Assembly (NCBI GenBank): GCA_900755895.1
Contig: CAAEIG010000001.1
Location: forward strand, 1 to 23,093
Direction of reading: 5' to 3'
Source: Clostridia bacterium
Lineage (GTDB): Bacteria; Bacillota; Clostridia; Oscillospirales; Acutalibacteraceae
DNA length: 23,093 nucleotides
Shown: piece after piece, positions 1-7,537 of the stretch
Numbering within the stretch: position 1 is the stretch's first letter
Layout of the letters: every line of letters starts with the position of its first letter
Translations under genes and position numbers: made by a program
Notes under the pieces: model-generated
Seen by the model: the letters and a program-made list of their open reading frames with translations, nothing else
Told to the model about the DNA's origin: nothing
Databases searched by the model: none

Positions 1-37
1 CTTTTTGAAAAAAGGCGCCCCAAAAACTTTTTCGTTT
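1..37 (-). repeat. Partial copy of the intergenic repeat end sequence
   Basis: The first 37 bases closely resemble 2666-2702. Both contain the run CTTTTTGAAAAAAG, then a 6-7 base segment that differs, then AAAAACTTTTTCGTTT (plus strand). In both places the segment lies immediately downstream, in the minus-strand reading direction, of a stop codon: that of the nitroreductase here and that of infB at 2713. The shared 14-mer AAACTTTTTCGTTT (24-37 here) is also the terminal inverted repeat of the element at 2313-2702. I infer that a second, possibly full-length copy continues off the left edge. In the minus direction the A-rich and T-rich arms can pair weakly, so it could also act as a poor terminator. 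Confidence 0.6.
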
Positions 38-876
38 TACAGGCCCTGCTCTTCCACAAAGCTATAAAAAGCCTTTTCCGCGCCTGCGTCCTTCGCTTGC
101 ACGGTACCCACGCTCTGGCTATAGATGGTATACTCCTCTTCGCCGTCCAGCTGGAAGGTTTTATCGCACAGGCTCTGGTCATAAGCGCCGATTCCACAAG
201 TACCCAGGCCCAATGCAGCACAGGCCAAGTACAGATTCTCAGCGGCATGGCCCATATCCGCCAGGATCAGCCGATGAGCGAAGATCCCATACCTCCACTC
301 GCTGCGGTAGGGGACAAAGCTCCAATAGAAGACCACGTTGGACTTAGCCGCCCAAGTCTGGCCGCAGAGGGTATCGTCCACCAAGTTCAGCAGGGCGTCC
401 GGATCCTCCATGGGCTGGATCAGCTCCAGCTGATGAGTCATGGGCAGATAGTGATAAGCGCCGGGGACCAGCCCGTCCACCTTGCGCACCAGCAGATAGG
501 TTTCAAAGGGATGCCGGGCGCCGCCGCAGGGAGCGGTCCGCAGAGTGGCATAGCTCTTCCCCCGGATCTCCTTGATCCCCTGGCTTGCCCACAGCAGAAA
601 GGACAATTGCAGCAGGCTCATATCCTCCTGGGTATAAACCCGGCTGCTTTTCCGGCGGAGAAGCAGCTGATACAGATTGTCGGAGAGCTTCAAGCTTTCA
701 AAGTCCCTGGGCAGATCCATGGGGCTGTCGGTCATAGGGGCCTTCACCAGAGGGGGCTGGGGCCGTTTCAGATCCTGATCGGTGTGGTAATCGCTGCCAT
801 CCCCTTGGGCGGTGACCGGGGATTTCAAAAAGTCACGGCCCCGGCGGATATGTTCCTCGATGATCCTTTGATCCAT
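37..876 (-). CDS. SagB/ThcOx-type FMN nitroreductase-family protein
   Basis: A 279-residue protein of the nitroreductase superfamily, SagB/ThcOx branch. Members are FMN-dependent oxidoreductases; some oxidise azolines in RiPP biosynthesis, while most stand-alone clostridial members have no assigned substrate. Visible signatures are RRKSSR (74-79, the FMN-phosphate-binding arginine/serine region), PCGGARHP (116-123) and GLGTCGIG (223-230, the glycine-rich segment near the C-terminus). The first ~60 residues are a polar, proline-containing extension before the fold. The ATG at 876 follows AAAGGAG at good spacing. It is the last gene of the rimP-nusA run, 63 bases after the DHH phosphoesterase with a hairpin between. 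No RiPP precursor, cyclodehydratase or transporter lies beside it, so azole formation is not supported. The family is clear; the substrate is unknown. Confidence 0.88.
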   Translation of the reverse strand: MDQRIIEEHIRRGRDFLKSPVTAQGDGSDYHTDQDLKRPQPPLVKAPMTDSPMDLPRDFESLKLSDNLYQLLLRRKSSRVYTQEDMSLLQLSFLLWASQGIKEIRGKSYATLRTAPCGGARHPFETYLLVRKVDGLVPGAYHYLPMTHQLELIQPMEDPDALLNLVDDTLCGQTWAAKSNVVFYWSFVPYRSEWRYGIFAHRLILADMGHAAENLYLACAALGLGTCGIGAYDQSLCDKTFQLDGEEEYTIYSQSVGTVQAKDAGAEKAFYSFVEEQGL

Positions 877-903
877 ACAGATACTCCTTTCTCACACTAT
901 GGG

Positions 904-935
904 AAAGCAGGGGCGGCTTGTGCTGCCCCTGCCTT
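904..935 (-). terminator. Intergenic hairpin, weak terminator or processing site
   Basis: Arms 904-914 and 925-935 form an 11-bp stem (one G-U pair) with a 10-base loop, located 5 bases after the DHH gene stop and before the nitroreductase ribosome binding site. On the minus strand the stem is followed only by TTTCCC, so termination would be inefficient. It may instead trim or stabilise the message upstream of the nitroreductase. On the plus strand the stem is followed by ATTTTC, which is also weak. Confidence 0.4.
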
Positions 936-939
936 ATTT

Positions 940-1905
940 TCACAAAAGGCCCAGCTGAGCCAAATACGCTGCGCAGACCTCTTCCATGGTTTTCTGAGCT
1001 TGCTCCAAAGAGACCTGTCCCAGAGAGCATCCTGCGGCTCCCTGATGGCCTCCCCCGCCCAGCTGACTGCACACGGCGGAGGCGTCCGCCGGAGGATTCG
1101 CCCGGACAGAGACCTTGACTTTGCCGTCCTCTTTCTCCTTCAAGGTGACACCCAGCACCACCCCTTGGATTTCCCGGGGCAGGGAGGCAATGGCGTCCAA
1201 ATCGCTTTCGCTGACACCGGTGCGTCCGAAGATGCTGAAGGGCACCTGCACCACTGCCACCTGCCCCCCGCTGGAAAACCGCAGGGAATCCATGGCGATG
1301 CGTTCGGCCTCCACCTGGCCCTTGGACTTGCACTCAAACATCTGCTGGTTAATATTCCCCGCCGGGGCGCCCAGCTCCATCAGAGCGGCGGCGATCCGGT
1401 GGGTGCGGGGAGTGACGCTGCGATACCGGAAGCACCCCGTATCCGTGGTCAGGCCCGTGTACAGGCAGGCAGCCATCCGGCTGTCCATCTGGACCCCCAT
1501 CTCCTGAAGGAGCAGATAGATCAGCTCCGTGGTGGCGGCGGATTCCGCTTCCACCCAGCGCTCCTGAGCAAAATCCACATGGGTGGCGTGGTGGTCGATG
1601 GCCAACTCCACCCGGTCCTTCAGCTCCTGAGGAGTCTCCTTGCCCAGCAGCTTTTTATCCGCCACGTCCACGGTCATCACGTGCTGGGGTGCAAAGCCGC
1701 CCAGCTCCAGACCCTCGAAGAGGCTGGAAAACTTCTCCGGCACCGAATCGGCGCAGTAGAAGTCCACCTGCTTGCCCAGGCTTTTCAGCCCCCACAGCAG
1801 TCCCGATGCGGAACCCAGGGTATCCCCATCGGGGGAGGCGTGGCTCATGACTAAAATTTGATCCCATTCCCGCAGCAGAGCCGCGGCTCCGGCGCAATCC
1901 AACAT
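940..1905 (-). CDS. nrnA: DHH/DHHA1 phosphoesterase, NrnA-like oligoribonuclease/pAp phosphatase
   Basis: A 321-residue soluble DHH-family phosphoesterase. NrnA relatives degrade nano-RNAs (2-5 nt), and many dephosphorylate 3'-phosphoadenosine 5'-phosphate. Manganese-binding motifs are present: SHASPDGD (21-28, with H22, D26, D28), VDVAD (D80), the name motif DHH (104-106), and the DHHA1 substrate-binding motif GGGGHQGAAG (283-292). The length matches the ~310-320 residues usual for NrnA. The ATG starts 2 bases after the rbfA stop, with AGGAGG inside the rbfA 3' end, so translation is coupled. rbfA followed by a DHH gene is a recurring order in Firmicutes. The DHH family also includes c-di-AMP hydrolases, but this protein has no PAS/GGDEF region or membrane segments, so NrnA is the better call. 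Confidence 0.92.
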   Translation of the reverse strand: MLDCAGAAALLREWDQILVMSHASPDGDTLGSASGLLWGLKSLGKQVDFYCADSVPEKFSSLFEGLELGGFAPQHVMTVDVADKKLLGKETPQELKDRVELAIDHHATHVDFAQERWVEAESAATTELIYLLLQEMGVQMDSRMAACLYTGLTTDTGCFRYRSVTPRTHRIAAALMELGAPAGNINQQMFECKSKGQVEAERIAMDSLRFSSGGQVAVVQVPFSIFGRTGVSESDLDAIASLPREIQGVVLGVTLKEKEDGKVKVSVRANPPADASAVCSQLGGGGHQGAAGCSLGQVSLEQAQKTMEEVCAAYLAQLGLL

Positions 1906-1907
1906 GC

Positions 1908-2282
1908 TCAGTCCTCCTCTTCCCCGTCCTGGGGAGCGGCGGGCTCCAGGTCATGGAGCACCTGGGAGATGTGAGCGCCATACTCAATGGAATCCGTGGC
2001 CTTGAACAGCATCTGGGGAACATGGCGCAAAGACAGCCGTCTGCCCAGCTCCCGGCGGATATATCCTGCAGCGGACTTGAGTCCCTGCACAGCGGTTTTT
2101 GTGCGGTCCAAGCCCTCCATAGTACTGACATACACGGTGCAATAGGAGAGGTCGTTGGTGACCTCCACCCGCACCACACTCAACAGGCAGTCCCCCACTC
2201 GAGGATCCTTGACCTCCCGCAGGATGGCGGAGAGCTCCCGATGGATATCCTCGGTGGTACGGCCGATTTTAAAGCTAGGCAT
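1908..2282 (-). CDS. rbfA: 30S ribosome-binding factor RbfA
   Basis: A 124-residue RbfA. It is a KH-like small protein that binds the immature 30S subunit, helps mature the 16S 5' end and is important for growth in the cold. The N-terminal segment with FKIGRTTEDIHREL and the following VKDPRVGD are typical of the family, as is the short acidic tail (DGEEED). I chose the ATG at 2282 because GGAGG sits 7 bases upstream; an upstream in-frame TTG at 2300 would overlap that site. Unlike its neighbours it is separated from infB by ~430 bases of structured non-coding sequence, so its expression may be controlled separately from infB. Confidence 0.96.
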   Translation of the reverse strand: MPSFKIGRTTEDIHRELSAILREVKDPRVGDCLLSVVRVEVTNDLSYCTVYVSTMEGLDRTKTAVQGLKSAAGYIRRELGRRLSLRHVPQMLFKATDSIEYGAHISQVLHDLEPAAPQDGEEED

Positions 2283-2312
2283 TTGGCTGCCTCCTTTCAA
2301 CGTGTTATGGGG

Positions 2313-2702
2313 AAAAACGAAAAAGTTTCGCCAGCCTTTTCAAAGGCTGCGGGTTGCAGGGCAGAGCCCTGCGGCCTTAAAACCGCGCGAAGCGTAGGAA
2401 TAAACTGTAGGTTCGGACGTCGCGCCAGCGCCATGCGCTGTAGACGTCCGAACCGGCCCTCCACCAGGCCGTCAGCTTCCTGCAGGAGAGCCGGAAAACA
2501 TCTTGCGCCCCTTCGGGGCTCTGCACTGGTTTTCCTGCTTCTCTCCTCAGTCCTTTTCGGTTCCTGCTGGCGGTCCGGGCCTTGCCTACTGCCTTCGGCA
2601 GACGCGGCTGCGGCCCTGGTTTCTCTTTTCAAAGCTTCGCTTTGTTTGAAGGGCTAAGGTCGCAGCTTTTTGAAAAAAGCTGCTGCAAAAACTTTTTCGT
2701 TT
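2313..2702 (-). repeat. Multi-hairpin intergenic element between infB and rbfA
   Basis: This fills the only gene-free stretch over 300 bases. It is bounded by a 14-bp perfect inverted repeat (2315-2328 and 2689-2702). Inside are perfect stems: 2332-2339/2342-2349 (8 bp), 2356-2362/2366-2372 (7 bp), 2410-2421/2443-2454 (12 bp) enclosing 2426-2431/2435-2440 (6 bp), 2507-2511/2515-2519 (5 bp), 2589-2593/2597-2601 (5 bp), 2630-2635/2639-2644 (6 bp) and 2662-2671/2674-2683 (10 bp, 2-base loop). There are also nested long-range pairings: 2455-2459/2577-2581, 2469-2476/2566-2573 (one mismatch), 2485-2490/2541-2546 and 2493-2499/2529-2535. Three hairpin loops are TTC. No T-tract follows any stem on the minus strand, so it is not a simple terminator. 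An ORF of 111 codons runs through it but looks non-coding. It resembles a dispersed structured repeat (BIME- or MITE-like); its function is unknown. Confidence 0.75.
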
Positions 2703-2712
2703 CTGTTCTTTT

Positions 2713-5091
2713 TTACTCGCGGTACTCTTCCATCTCGTAGGCTTCCAGAATATCCCCCTGCTTGATATCAGAGAACTTCTCCAAGGTGATGCCGCAATCG
2801 TAGCCGTCGGCAACCTCCTTCACGTCGTCCTTGAACCGCCGCAGAGAGGCAACCTTATCGTCCGCCACGATGATGCCATCCCGCACCACTCGCACCAGGG
2901 CATTCCGAGTGATCTTGCCGCTGGTCACGTGGCCGCCGATGACGATGCCCACGTTGGAGATCTTATAGGTCTCACGGCACTCGGCCTTGCCCAGAGCCAC
3001 CTCACGGTACTTGGGAGCCAGCATGCCCTTCATAGCGCTCTCGATCTCTTCGATGCAATCGTAGATGATCCGGTACAGGCGCATATCCACGCCATCCCGC
3101 TTGGCGTTCTCCTCGGCCACGGGATCGGGACGGACGTTGAAGCCCACGATGATGGCGTTGGAAGCGTTAGCCAGCATGACGTCGCTCTCGCTGACAGCGC
3201 CCACCGCACCGTGGATGATGTGGACCCGGACTTCCTCGTTGGAGAGCTTCTCCAAGGACTGACGCACGGCCTCCACAGAGCCCTGAACGTCGGCCTTGAC
3301 GATGATCTTCAGCTCCTTCATGTCGCCCTCTTTCATCTGCTCAAACAGATTATCCAGGGTGACCTTGGTCTGGGAGTTGAACTGCTCTTCCTTGCGCTCG
3401 TTGATCCGCTGCTCCACCAGCTCACGGGCCAGACGCTCATCGGAGACGGCGTTGAAGATGTCGCCGCCCACGGGCACATCGCCCAGACCGGTGATCTCCA
3501 CGGGCACGGAGGGACCGGCCTCCTGCACCTTGCGGCCCTTATCATCCATCATGGAGCGGACGCGGCCCACGGTGGTGCCAGCCACGATGGTATCGCCGGC
3601 GTGGAGGGTGCCGTTCTGCACCAGCACGGTGGCCACAGGGCCCATACCCTTATCCAAACGGGCCTCGATGACAGTACCCTTGGCAGCGCGGTCGGGATTG
3701 GCCTTGAGCTCCATCATATCGGCGGTGAGCAGGATCATCTCCAGCAGGTCGTCCATGCCCTGCTTGGTGTGGGCGGACACGGGGATACAGGGAGTGTCGC
3801 CGCCCCAGGCTTCGGGGACCAGCTCATGCTCGGTCAGCTGCTCCATGACCCGCTCGGGGTTAGCGCCCACCTTATCCATCTTGTTGATAGCCACGATGAT
3901 GGACACTCCTGCTGCCTTGGCGTGGTTGATGGCCTCCACAGTCTGGGGCATGATGCCGTCATCGGCAGCCACAACCAGCACAGCGATATCCGTCACCTGA
4001 GCGCCACGGGCGCGCATGGTGGTGAAGGCGGCGTGACCGGGGGTGTCCAGGAAGGTGATCTCCCGGCCGTCCACGGTGACCCGGTAAGCGCCGATGTGCT
4101 GGGTGATGCCGCCGGCCTCGCCCTCGGTGACGTTGGAGTGGCGGATGGCGTCCAGAATGGAGGTCTTGCCGTGGTCAACGTGACCCATGACCACCACCAC
4201 GGGGGCGCGGGGCACCAGATTGGCCTCGTCGTCCTCGCTGTCGTCGATGATCCGCTCCTCGATGGTGACCACCACTTCCTTTTCCACCTTGGTGTGGAAC
4301 TCGTCAGCCACCAGCACGGCTGTGTCAAAGTCGATGGTGTCGTTGATGGTGGCGAACACGCCCAGAGCCATCAGCTTCTTGATGACCTCGGTGGCGGGAG
4401 CCTTCAACCGCAGAGCAAACTCGTTGACGGTGATCTCTTCGGGCACCTCGATGGTCATGTGCTTTGCCTGACGCTCCCGGGCGATGCGGTTCAAACGCTC
4501 GGCCTCGGTCTCCCGCTTGCCCCGGCGCTGGCCGCGGCGCTGCTGGTTCCGGTTGGTGAACTTCTGCTTGGTCACCACGTTGTCAGTGCGGGTCTTGACC
4601 TTCTGGTCAGCCATCTGGTCGTATTTTTCATTGTACTTGTCGATATTCACGTTGGAGGAACGGGTGTCCACCACACGGCGGGTGGGCTGCTGCCGGGGTT
4701 CCTCCACCACGGACTCGGCGGGCTTTGCCGCCTTGGGAGCTGCCTGCCCGGCGGGCTGCTGCTCCTTCTCGGCCCGAGGCGCCTGCTTCTGCTGAGCAGC
4801 CGGCTCCTTCGCCTTTTCCTGGGGAGCGCTCTGCTGGGGAGCCTGAGCAGGGGCAGCCTTGGGCTTCTCCTGGGAAACAGGCTCGCCATCACGCTGGGCG
4901 AAGTAGTCGTCCAGGTTCTTTCTGCTGTGCTGCTGCGTAAATGCCTCAAACACCACGTCCAGCTCCTCCTCGGTGAGGGCGGTCATATACTTTTTGGGCT
5001 CCGGGAAATACTTCGCCAGGGTGTCGATGACGTCCTTGTTGGGGATGTCCAGGTCCTTAGCCACTTCCCGCACTCTGTATTTAATCATCAT
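2713..5091 (-). CDS. infB: Translation initiation factor IF-2
   Basis: IF-2 is the GTPase that brings fMet-tRNA to the 30S subunit and promotes 50S joining. Counting from the ATG at 5097: an N-terminal IF2_N-type domain (about 1-60), a Gln/Ala/Pro/Lys-rich linker (about 70-210), a second IF2_N-like segment (about 214-270), and the G domain with GHVDHGKT (305-312), DTPGHAAF (351-358), NKMD (405-408) and SAHTKQG (441-447). The beta-barrel, domain III and fMet-tRNA-binding C-terminal domains fill the rest. About 790 residues is longer than in Bacillus because of the linker. Two starts are close. The ATG at 5097 is only 3 bases from GGAGG, whereas the ATG at 5091 is 9 bases away and is preferred. 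The start overlaps the end of ylxQ by 11 bases, implying coupled translation. Confidence 0.98.
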   Translation of the reverse strand: MMIKYRVREVAKDLDIPNKDVIDTLAKYFPEPKKYMTALTEEELDVVFEAFTQQHSRKNLDDYFAQRDGEPVSQEKPKAAPAQAPQQSAPQEKAKEPAAQQKQAPRAEKEQQPAGQAAPKAAKPAESVVEEPRQQPTRRVVDTRSSNVNIDKYNEKYDQMADQKVKTRTDNVVTKQKFTNRNQQRRGQRRGKRETEAERLNRIARERQAKHMTIEVPEEITVNEFALRLKAPATEVIKKLMALGVFATINDTIDFDTAVLVADEFHTKVEKEVVVTIEERIIDDSEDDEANLVPRAPVVVVMGHVDHGKTSILDAIRHSNVTEGEAGGITQHIGAYRVTVDGREITFLDTPGHAAFTTMRARGAQVTDIAVLVVAADDGIMPQTVEAINHAKAAGVSIIVAINKMDKVGANPERVMEQLTEHELVPEAWGGDTPCIPVSAHTKQGMDDLLEMILLTADMMELKANPDRAAKGTVIEARLDKGMGPVATVLVQNGTLHAGDTIVAGTTVGRVRSMMDDKGRKVQEAGPSVPVEITGLGDVPVGGDIFNAVSDERLARELVEQRINERKEEQFNSQTKVTLDNLFEQMKEGDMKELKIIVKADVQGSVEAVRQSLEKLSNEEVRVHIIHGAVGAVSESDVMLANASNAIIVGFNVRPDPVAEENAKRDGVDMRLYRIIYDCIEEIESAMKGMLAPKYREVALGKAECRETYKISNVGIVIGGHVTSGKITRNALVRVVRDGIIVADDKVASLRRFKDDVKEVADGYDCGITLEKFSDIKQGDILEAYEMEEYRE

Positions 5092-5416
5092 GGGCATGTT
5101 CCTCCTTGTCTTCCGTCGCGGCCTCCGCCAGGCCCTTGATGGCCTTGGCGAACCCCTTATCTGTCACAGCCAGCACCCCGGCCCGCGCACCGCAGGCCCG
5201 GCCTAGCTCTTCCATGCCAACGGACAGCCGCAGTGTGGCTGCCCCAGCCCGGTCCCCCTCATACCGGAGGTTCTTTACCGTCTTCTCTGAAATATCCCCT
5301 GCGGCCAACAGCAGGCAGGCCTTGCCGCTTCTGGCAGCGCCCACCGCTGCGTCAAAGCCGGGCTCCACCTTTCCGGCCCGCCTTGCCAGCCCCAACAGGG
5401 ACAACAGCTTATCCAT
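5081..5416 (-). CDS. ylxQ: Ribosomal L7Ae-family RNA-binding protein YlxQ
   Basis: A 111-residue L7Ae/L30e-fold protein, the YlxQ type found between ylxR and infB in Firmicutes. Members are expected to bind kink-turn-like RNA, but the cellular target is not settled. MDKLLSLLGLARRAGKVEPG at the N-terminus and the VTDKGFAKAI segment near the C-terminus fit the family. The C-terminal tail is acidic and histidine-containing (EDKEEHAHDD). The ATG at 5416 follows AGGGGGAG; the upstream in-frame extension (to 5488) runs through ylxR codons and is rejected. The start overlaps the ylxR stop by 8 bases (ATGGATAA), a coupled pair. Confidence 0.9.
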   Translation of the reverse strand: MDKLLSLLGLARRAGKVEPGFDAAVGAARSGKACLLLAAGDISEKTVKNLRYEGDRAGAATLRLSVGMEELGRACGARAGVLAVTDKGFAKAIKGLAEAATEDKEEHAHDD

Positions 5417-5816
5417 GGCCCTCCCCCTTTCTGCGGGGCAGAGCCTCCGCCGCATCTTCGATGACGATGATGGGCCGGCCCTGTTCATCCACAGGACCCT
5501 TGGGTGCGGGAGCCTGCTCCTGCACCTGCTGCTGAGCTTGGAGCTCCTCCTCCAGCCGGGCGTAAACCTCCTCTGGCAGCTTGCAGCTGAAGGCCCGCTC
5601 CAGCCGGCGGCTCTTCCTCGCCTGCTTCAGGCACTGGGCGTCCCTGCACAGATAGGCCCCCCGGCCGGGCTTCTTCCCCGTCAGGTCCAACGTGACCTCA
5701 GGGGGCTGGCCCTCCTCTTTTTGGGGGGCGCGCACCAGGCGCACCAGCTCTTTTTTGGGCTTCATCTGCCCGCAGCCCGCGCACTGGCGCATGGGCGTTT
5801 TCTTTGGGCGCATCAT
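5409..5816 (-). CDS. ylxR: YlxR (DUF448) RNA-binding protein with long C-terminal extension
   Basis: A 135-residue member of the YlxR/DUF448 family, small nucleic-acid-binding proteins of nusA operons; in Bacillus YlxR has been linked to RNase P and named RnpM. Family hallmarks are MRQCAGCGQMKPKKELVRLV near the N-terminus and the GRGAYLC motif in mid-protein. The usual family length is about 90 residues. Here residues ~95-135 add a Gln/Pro/Glu-rich stretch and a segment VDEQGRPIIVIED. The start is one of two adjacent ATGs (5816/5813) with GGGAGG upstream. The gene lies 33 bases after nusA and overlaps ylxQ. Confidence 0.92.
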   Translation of the reverse strand: MMRPKKTPMRQCAGCGQMKPKKELVRLVRAPQKEEGQPPEVTLDLTGKKPGRGAYLCRDAQCLKQARKSRRLERAFSCKLPEEVYARLEEELQAQQQVQEQAPAPKGPVDEQGRPIIVIEDAAEALPRRKGEGHG

Positions 5817-5849
5817 CGGTCATCCTCCCTTCCTGCCAGAAAAAGCCTC

Positions 5850-6938
5850 TCAGGCTTCCTCGCCGTAGAAACCGCTCTCCGGCTTGATGTCGATCTTCCA
5901 GCCGGTGAGCTTGGCGGCCAGACGGGCGTTCTGGCCCTTGTTGCCAATGGCCAGGGACAGCTGATTGTCCGGCACAGTCACGCGGCAGGCGCGGGAACCG
6001 TCCTCAGCCACTTCCACGGAAAGCACCGTGGCCGGGGACAGCGCAGCGCCGATAAACTTCTGGGGATCCTCGCTGTACTCCACAATGTCGATCTTCTCGC
6101 CGCCCAGCTCGTCCACGATCTCAGACACGCGACTGCCCCGGGCGCCGATGCAGGCGCCCACAGCGTCCACGTCGGCGTTGTGGCTGAGCACAGCCAGCTT
6201 GGTGCGGGAACCCGCCTCCCGGGCCACAGCTTTGATCTCCACGGTGCCGTCGTAGATCTCGGGCACTTCGGTCTCGAACATGCGCTTGACCAAATCGGGA
6301 TGGGTGCGGGAGATGATGGCCTTGGGGCCCTTCTCGGTCTCCCGGACGTCGACCACATACACTTTTATGTAGTCGCCCTCCTTCACATTCTCCCCGGCGA
6401 TCTGCTCATTCTTAGGCAGCACGGCCTCGGCCTTGCCGATCTTCAAGGAGATGGCCCCGGTGCGAGGATCAATGCGCTCCACCAAGCCGCTGACCAGCTC
6501 CTGATGCTTTGACTGGAACTCCTGCATCATCTGGCCCCGCTCGCTGTCCCGGATGCCCTGACGGATGATATTCCGGGCGGTCTGGGCGGCCACGCGGCCG
6601 AACTGCTTGGTGTCCAGCTTCACCCGCACAAAACGGCCGGGCGCTGCGGTGGGATCCACCAGCCTTGCCTTATCCAGCAGGTACTGGCGGTTGGGATCCT
6701 CCACCACTTCCACGATCTCCTTGCGCAAATACACATTGAACGTGCCGGTCTCCCGGTCCACGTCCAGATCCACGTCCTCGTTGCCATAGCTGTTCTTGCA
6801 GGCGGTGGAAATAGCCTTCTTGATCTTATCCAGCATGTAATCCGCCGGGATACCCTTCTCTTTCTCCAGCAGTTCCAGGGCCATGAACAGCTCTTCGCTG
6901 GCCTGCTTCTCCGGTTCCTTCTTCTTTGCCTTTGCCAT
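5850..6938 (-). CDS. nusA: Transcription termination/antitermination factor NusA
   Basis: NusA binds RNA polymerase, modulates pausing and intrinsic termination, and takes part in rRNA antitermination. At 362 residues it has an N-terminal RNAP-binding domain (about 1-130), an S1 domain (about 140-205) and two KH domains (about 210-350). GARGSRVSEIVDELGGEKID is in KH1, and the IGNKGQNARLAAKLTG segment is in KH2. It lacks the acidic C-terminal repeats of proteobacterial NusA, as expected in Firmicutes. The ATG at 6938 is preceded by GGAGAGAGG. It lies 27 bases after rimP and is the second gene of the operon. Confidence 0.98.
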   Translation of the reverse strand: MAKAKKKEPEKQASEELFMALELLEKEKGIPADYMLDKIKKAISTACKNSYGNEDVDLDVDRETGTFNVYLRKEIVEVVEDPNRQYLLDKARLVDPTAAPGRFVRVKLDTKQFGRVAAQTARNIIRQGIRDSERGQMMQEFQSKHQELVSGLVERIDPRTGAISLKIGKAEAVLPKNEQIAGENVKEGDYIKVYVVDVRETEKGPKAIISRTHPDLVKRMFETEVPEIYDGTVEIKAVAREAGSRTKLAVLSHNADVDAVGACIGARGSRVSEIVDELGGEKIDIVEYSEDPQKFIGAALSPATVLSVEVAEDGSRACRVTVPDNQLSLAIGNKGQNARLAAKLTGWKIDIKPESGFYGEEA

Positions 6939-6965
6939 GGGGATGCCTCTCTCCTTTTCTCTTCG

Positions 6966-7463
6966 TTAATCCTCGTCAAAGTCCCCGTCCACACTGTGGA
7001 TGGAAGAACACTCTTTCTTTTCCAGGGTGACGCTGGTGTCCTCGTCCAGCTGCAGCTCCAAGGTGCCGTCCTCCTCCGCCCGGAGCAGAACGCCCACCAG
7101 TTCACGAGAGCCGTCCTCCAGAGGCCGGATGAGCCGGGCCTTCACCAGCTGTCCCACATAGGCCGCAAAATGCTCCGGCCTGGTCAGCTTCCGGTCGATG
7201 CCCGGGGAGGAGACCTCCAGCAGGTACTCCTGAGGGATGGGGTCCTCTTTGTCCAGCACAGGGCTGAGCGCGTGGGTCATGTCCACACAGTCGTCAATGG
7301 AGACGCCGCCCTCCTTGTCGATAAACACCCGCAAAAACCAGTCGGCTCCCTCCTTGACAAACTGCACATCCCACAGGGAGAGGCCCAGTTCTTCCGCCAG
7401 AGGCTGGGAAAGTTCCCAAACCCGCTGGGCGACATTTCCTTTTTTCTTGGGCAACCCGCTCAT
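6966..7463 (-). CDS. rimP: Ribosome maturation factor RimP
   Basis: A 165-residue RimP, required for 30S subunit maturation. The segment DCVDMTHALSPVLD followed by YLLEVSSPGIDRKL is the family signature, and the C-terminal SH3-like domain ends in an acidic tail (DGDFDED). I start at the ATG at 7463, which has AAAGGGGTGG upstream. The frame is open to 7553, but that extension would run through the leader hairpin and start almost at the predicted transcription start, so it is rejected. This is the first gene of the operon, with a ~100-base structured leader. Confidence 0.95.
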   Translation of the reverse strand: MSGLPKKKGNVAQRVWELSQPLAEELGLSLWDVQFVKEGADWFLRVFIDKEGGVSIDDCVDMTHALSPVLDKEDPIPQEYLLEVSSPGIDRKLTRPEHFAAYVGQLVKARLIRPLEDGSRELVGVLLRAEEDGTLELQLDEDTSVTLEKKECSSIHSVDGDFDED

Positions 7464-7509
7464 TTGTCCACCCCTTTCCGGCCCGAGGGCCACATTTTTT
7501 GAAATTTGC

Positions 7510-7537
7510 ATTATAAGCAAACAAAAGAGCGGGTCAC
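7510..7537 (-). promoter_or_regulatory. Possible second promoter inside the rimP leader
   Basis: On the minus strand GTGACC (7537-7532), a 16-base spacer and TATAAT (7515-7510) form a sigma-A-like arrangement. The -35 lies in the loop and arm of the leader hairpin. Initiation here would give a leader without that hairpin. The -10 is perfect but the -35 matches only 4 of 6, and TATAAT also sits in the loop of a small inverted repeat (TTTGC/GCAAA), so it may be coincidental. Confidence 0.3.

Noticed and set aside
904..935. Strong terminator after the DHH gene
   Set aside because: The stem is good but is followed by only three T residues on the transcribed strand, so it is listed as a weak hairpin rather than a confident terminator.
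97..1854. 585-codon plus-strand ORF opposite the nitroreductase and DHH genes
   Set aside because: It spans two well-supported minus-strand genes and their gap, with low-complexity His/Gln/Gly composition and no family signature.
2297..2632. 111-codon minus-strand ORF in the infB-rbfA gap
   Set aside because: It runs straight through the hairpin element, overlaps the rbfA ribosome binding site, is Arg/Ala/Glu-rich with no recognisable domain, and its base pattern is explained by inverted repeats.
2929..5139. 736-codon plus-strand ORF opposite infB
   Set aside because: A mirror frame of a strongly GC-biased gene; His/Gly/Leu-rich with no domain, while the opposite strand encodes unmistakable IF-2.
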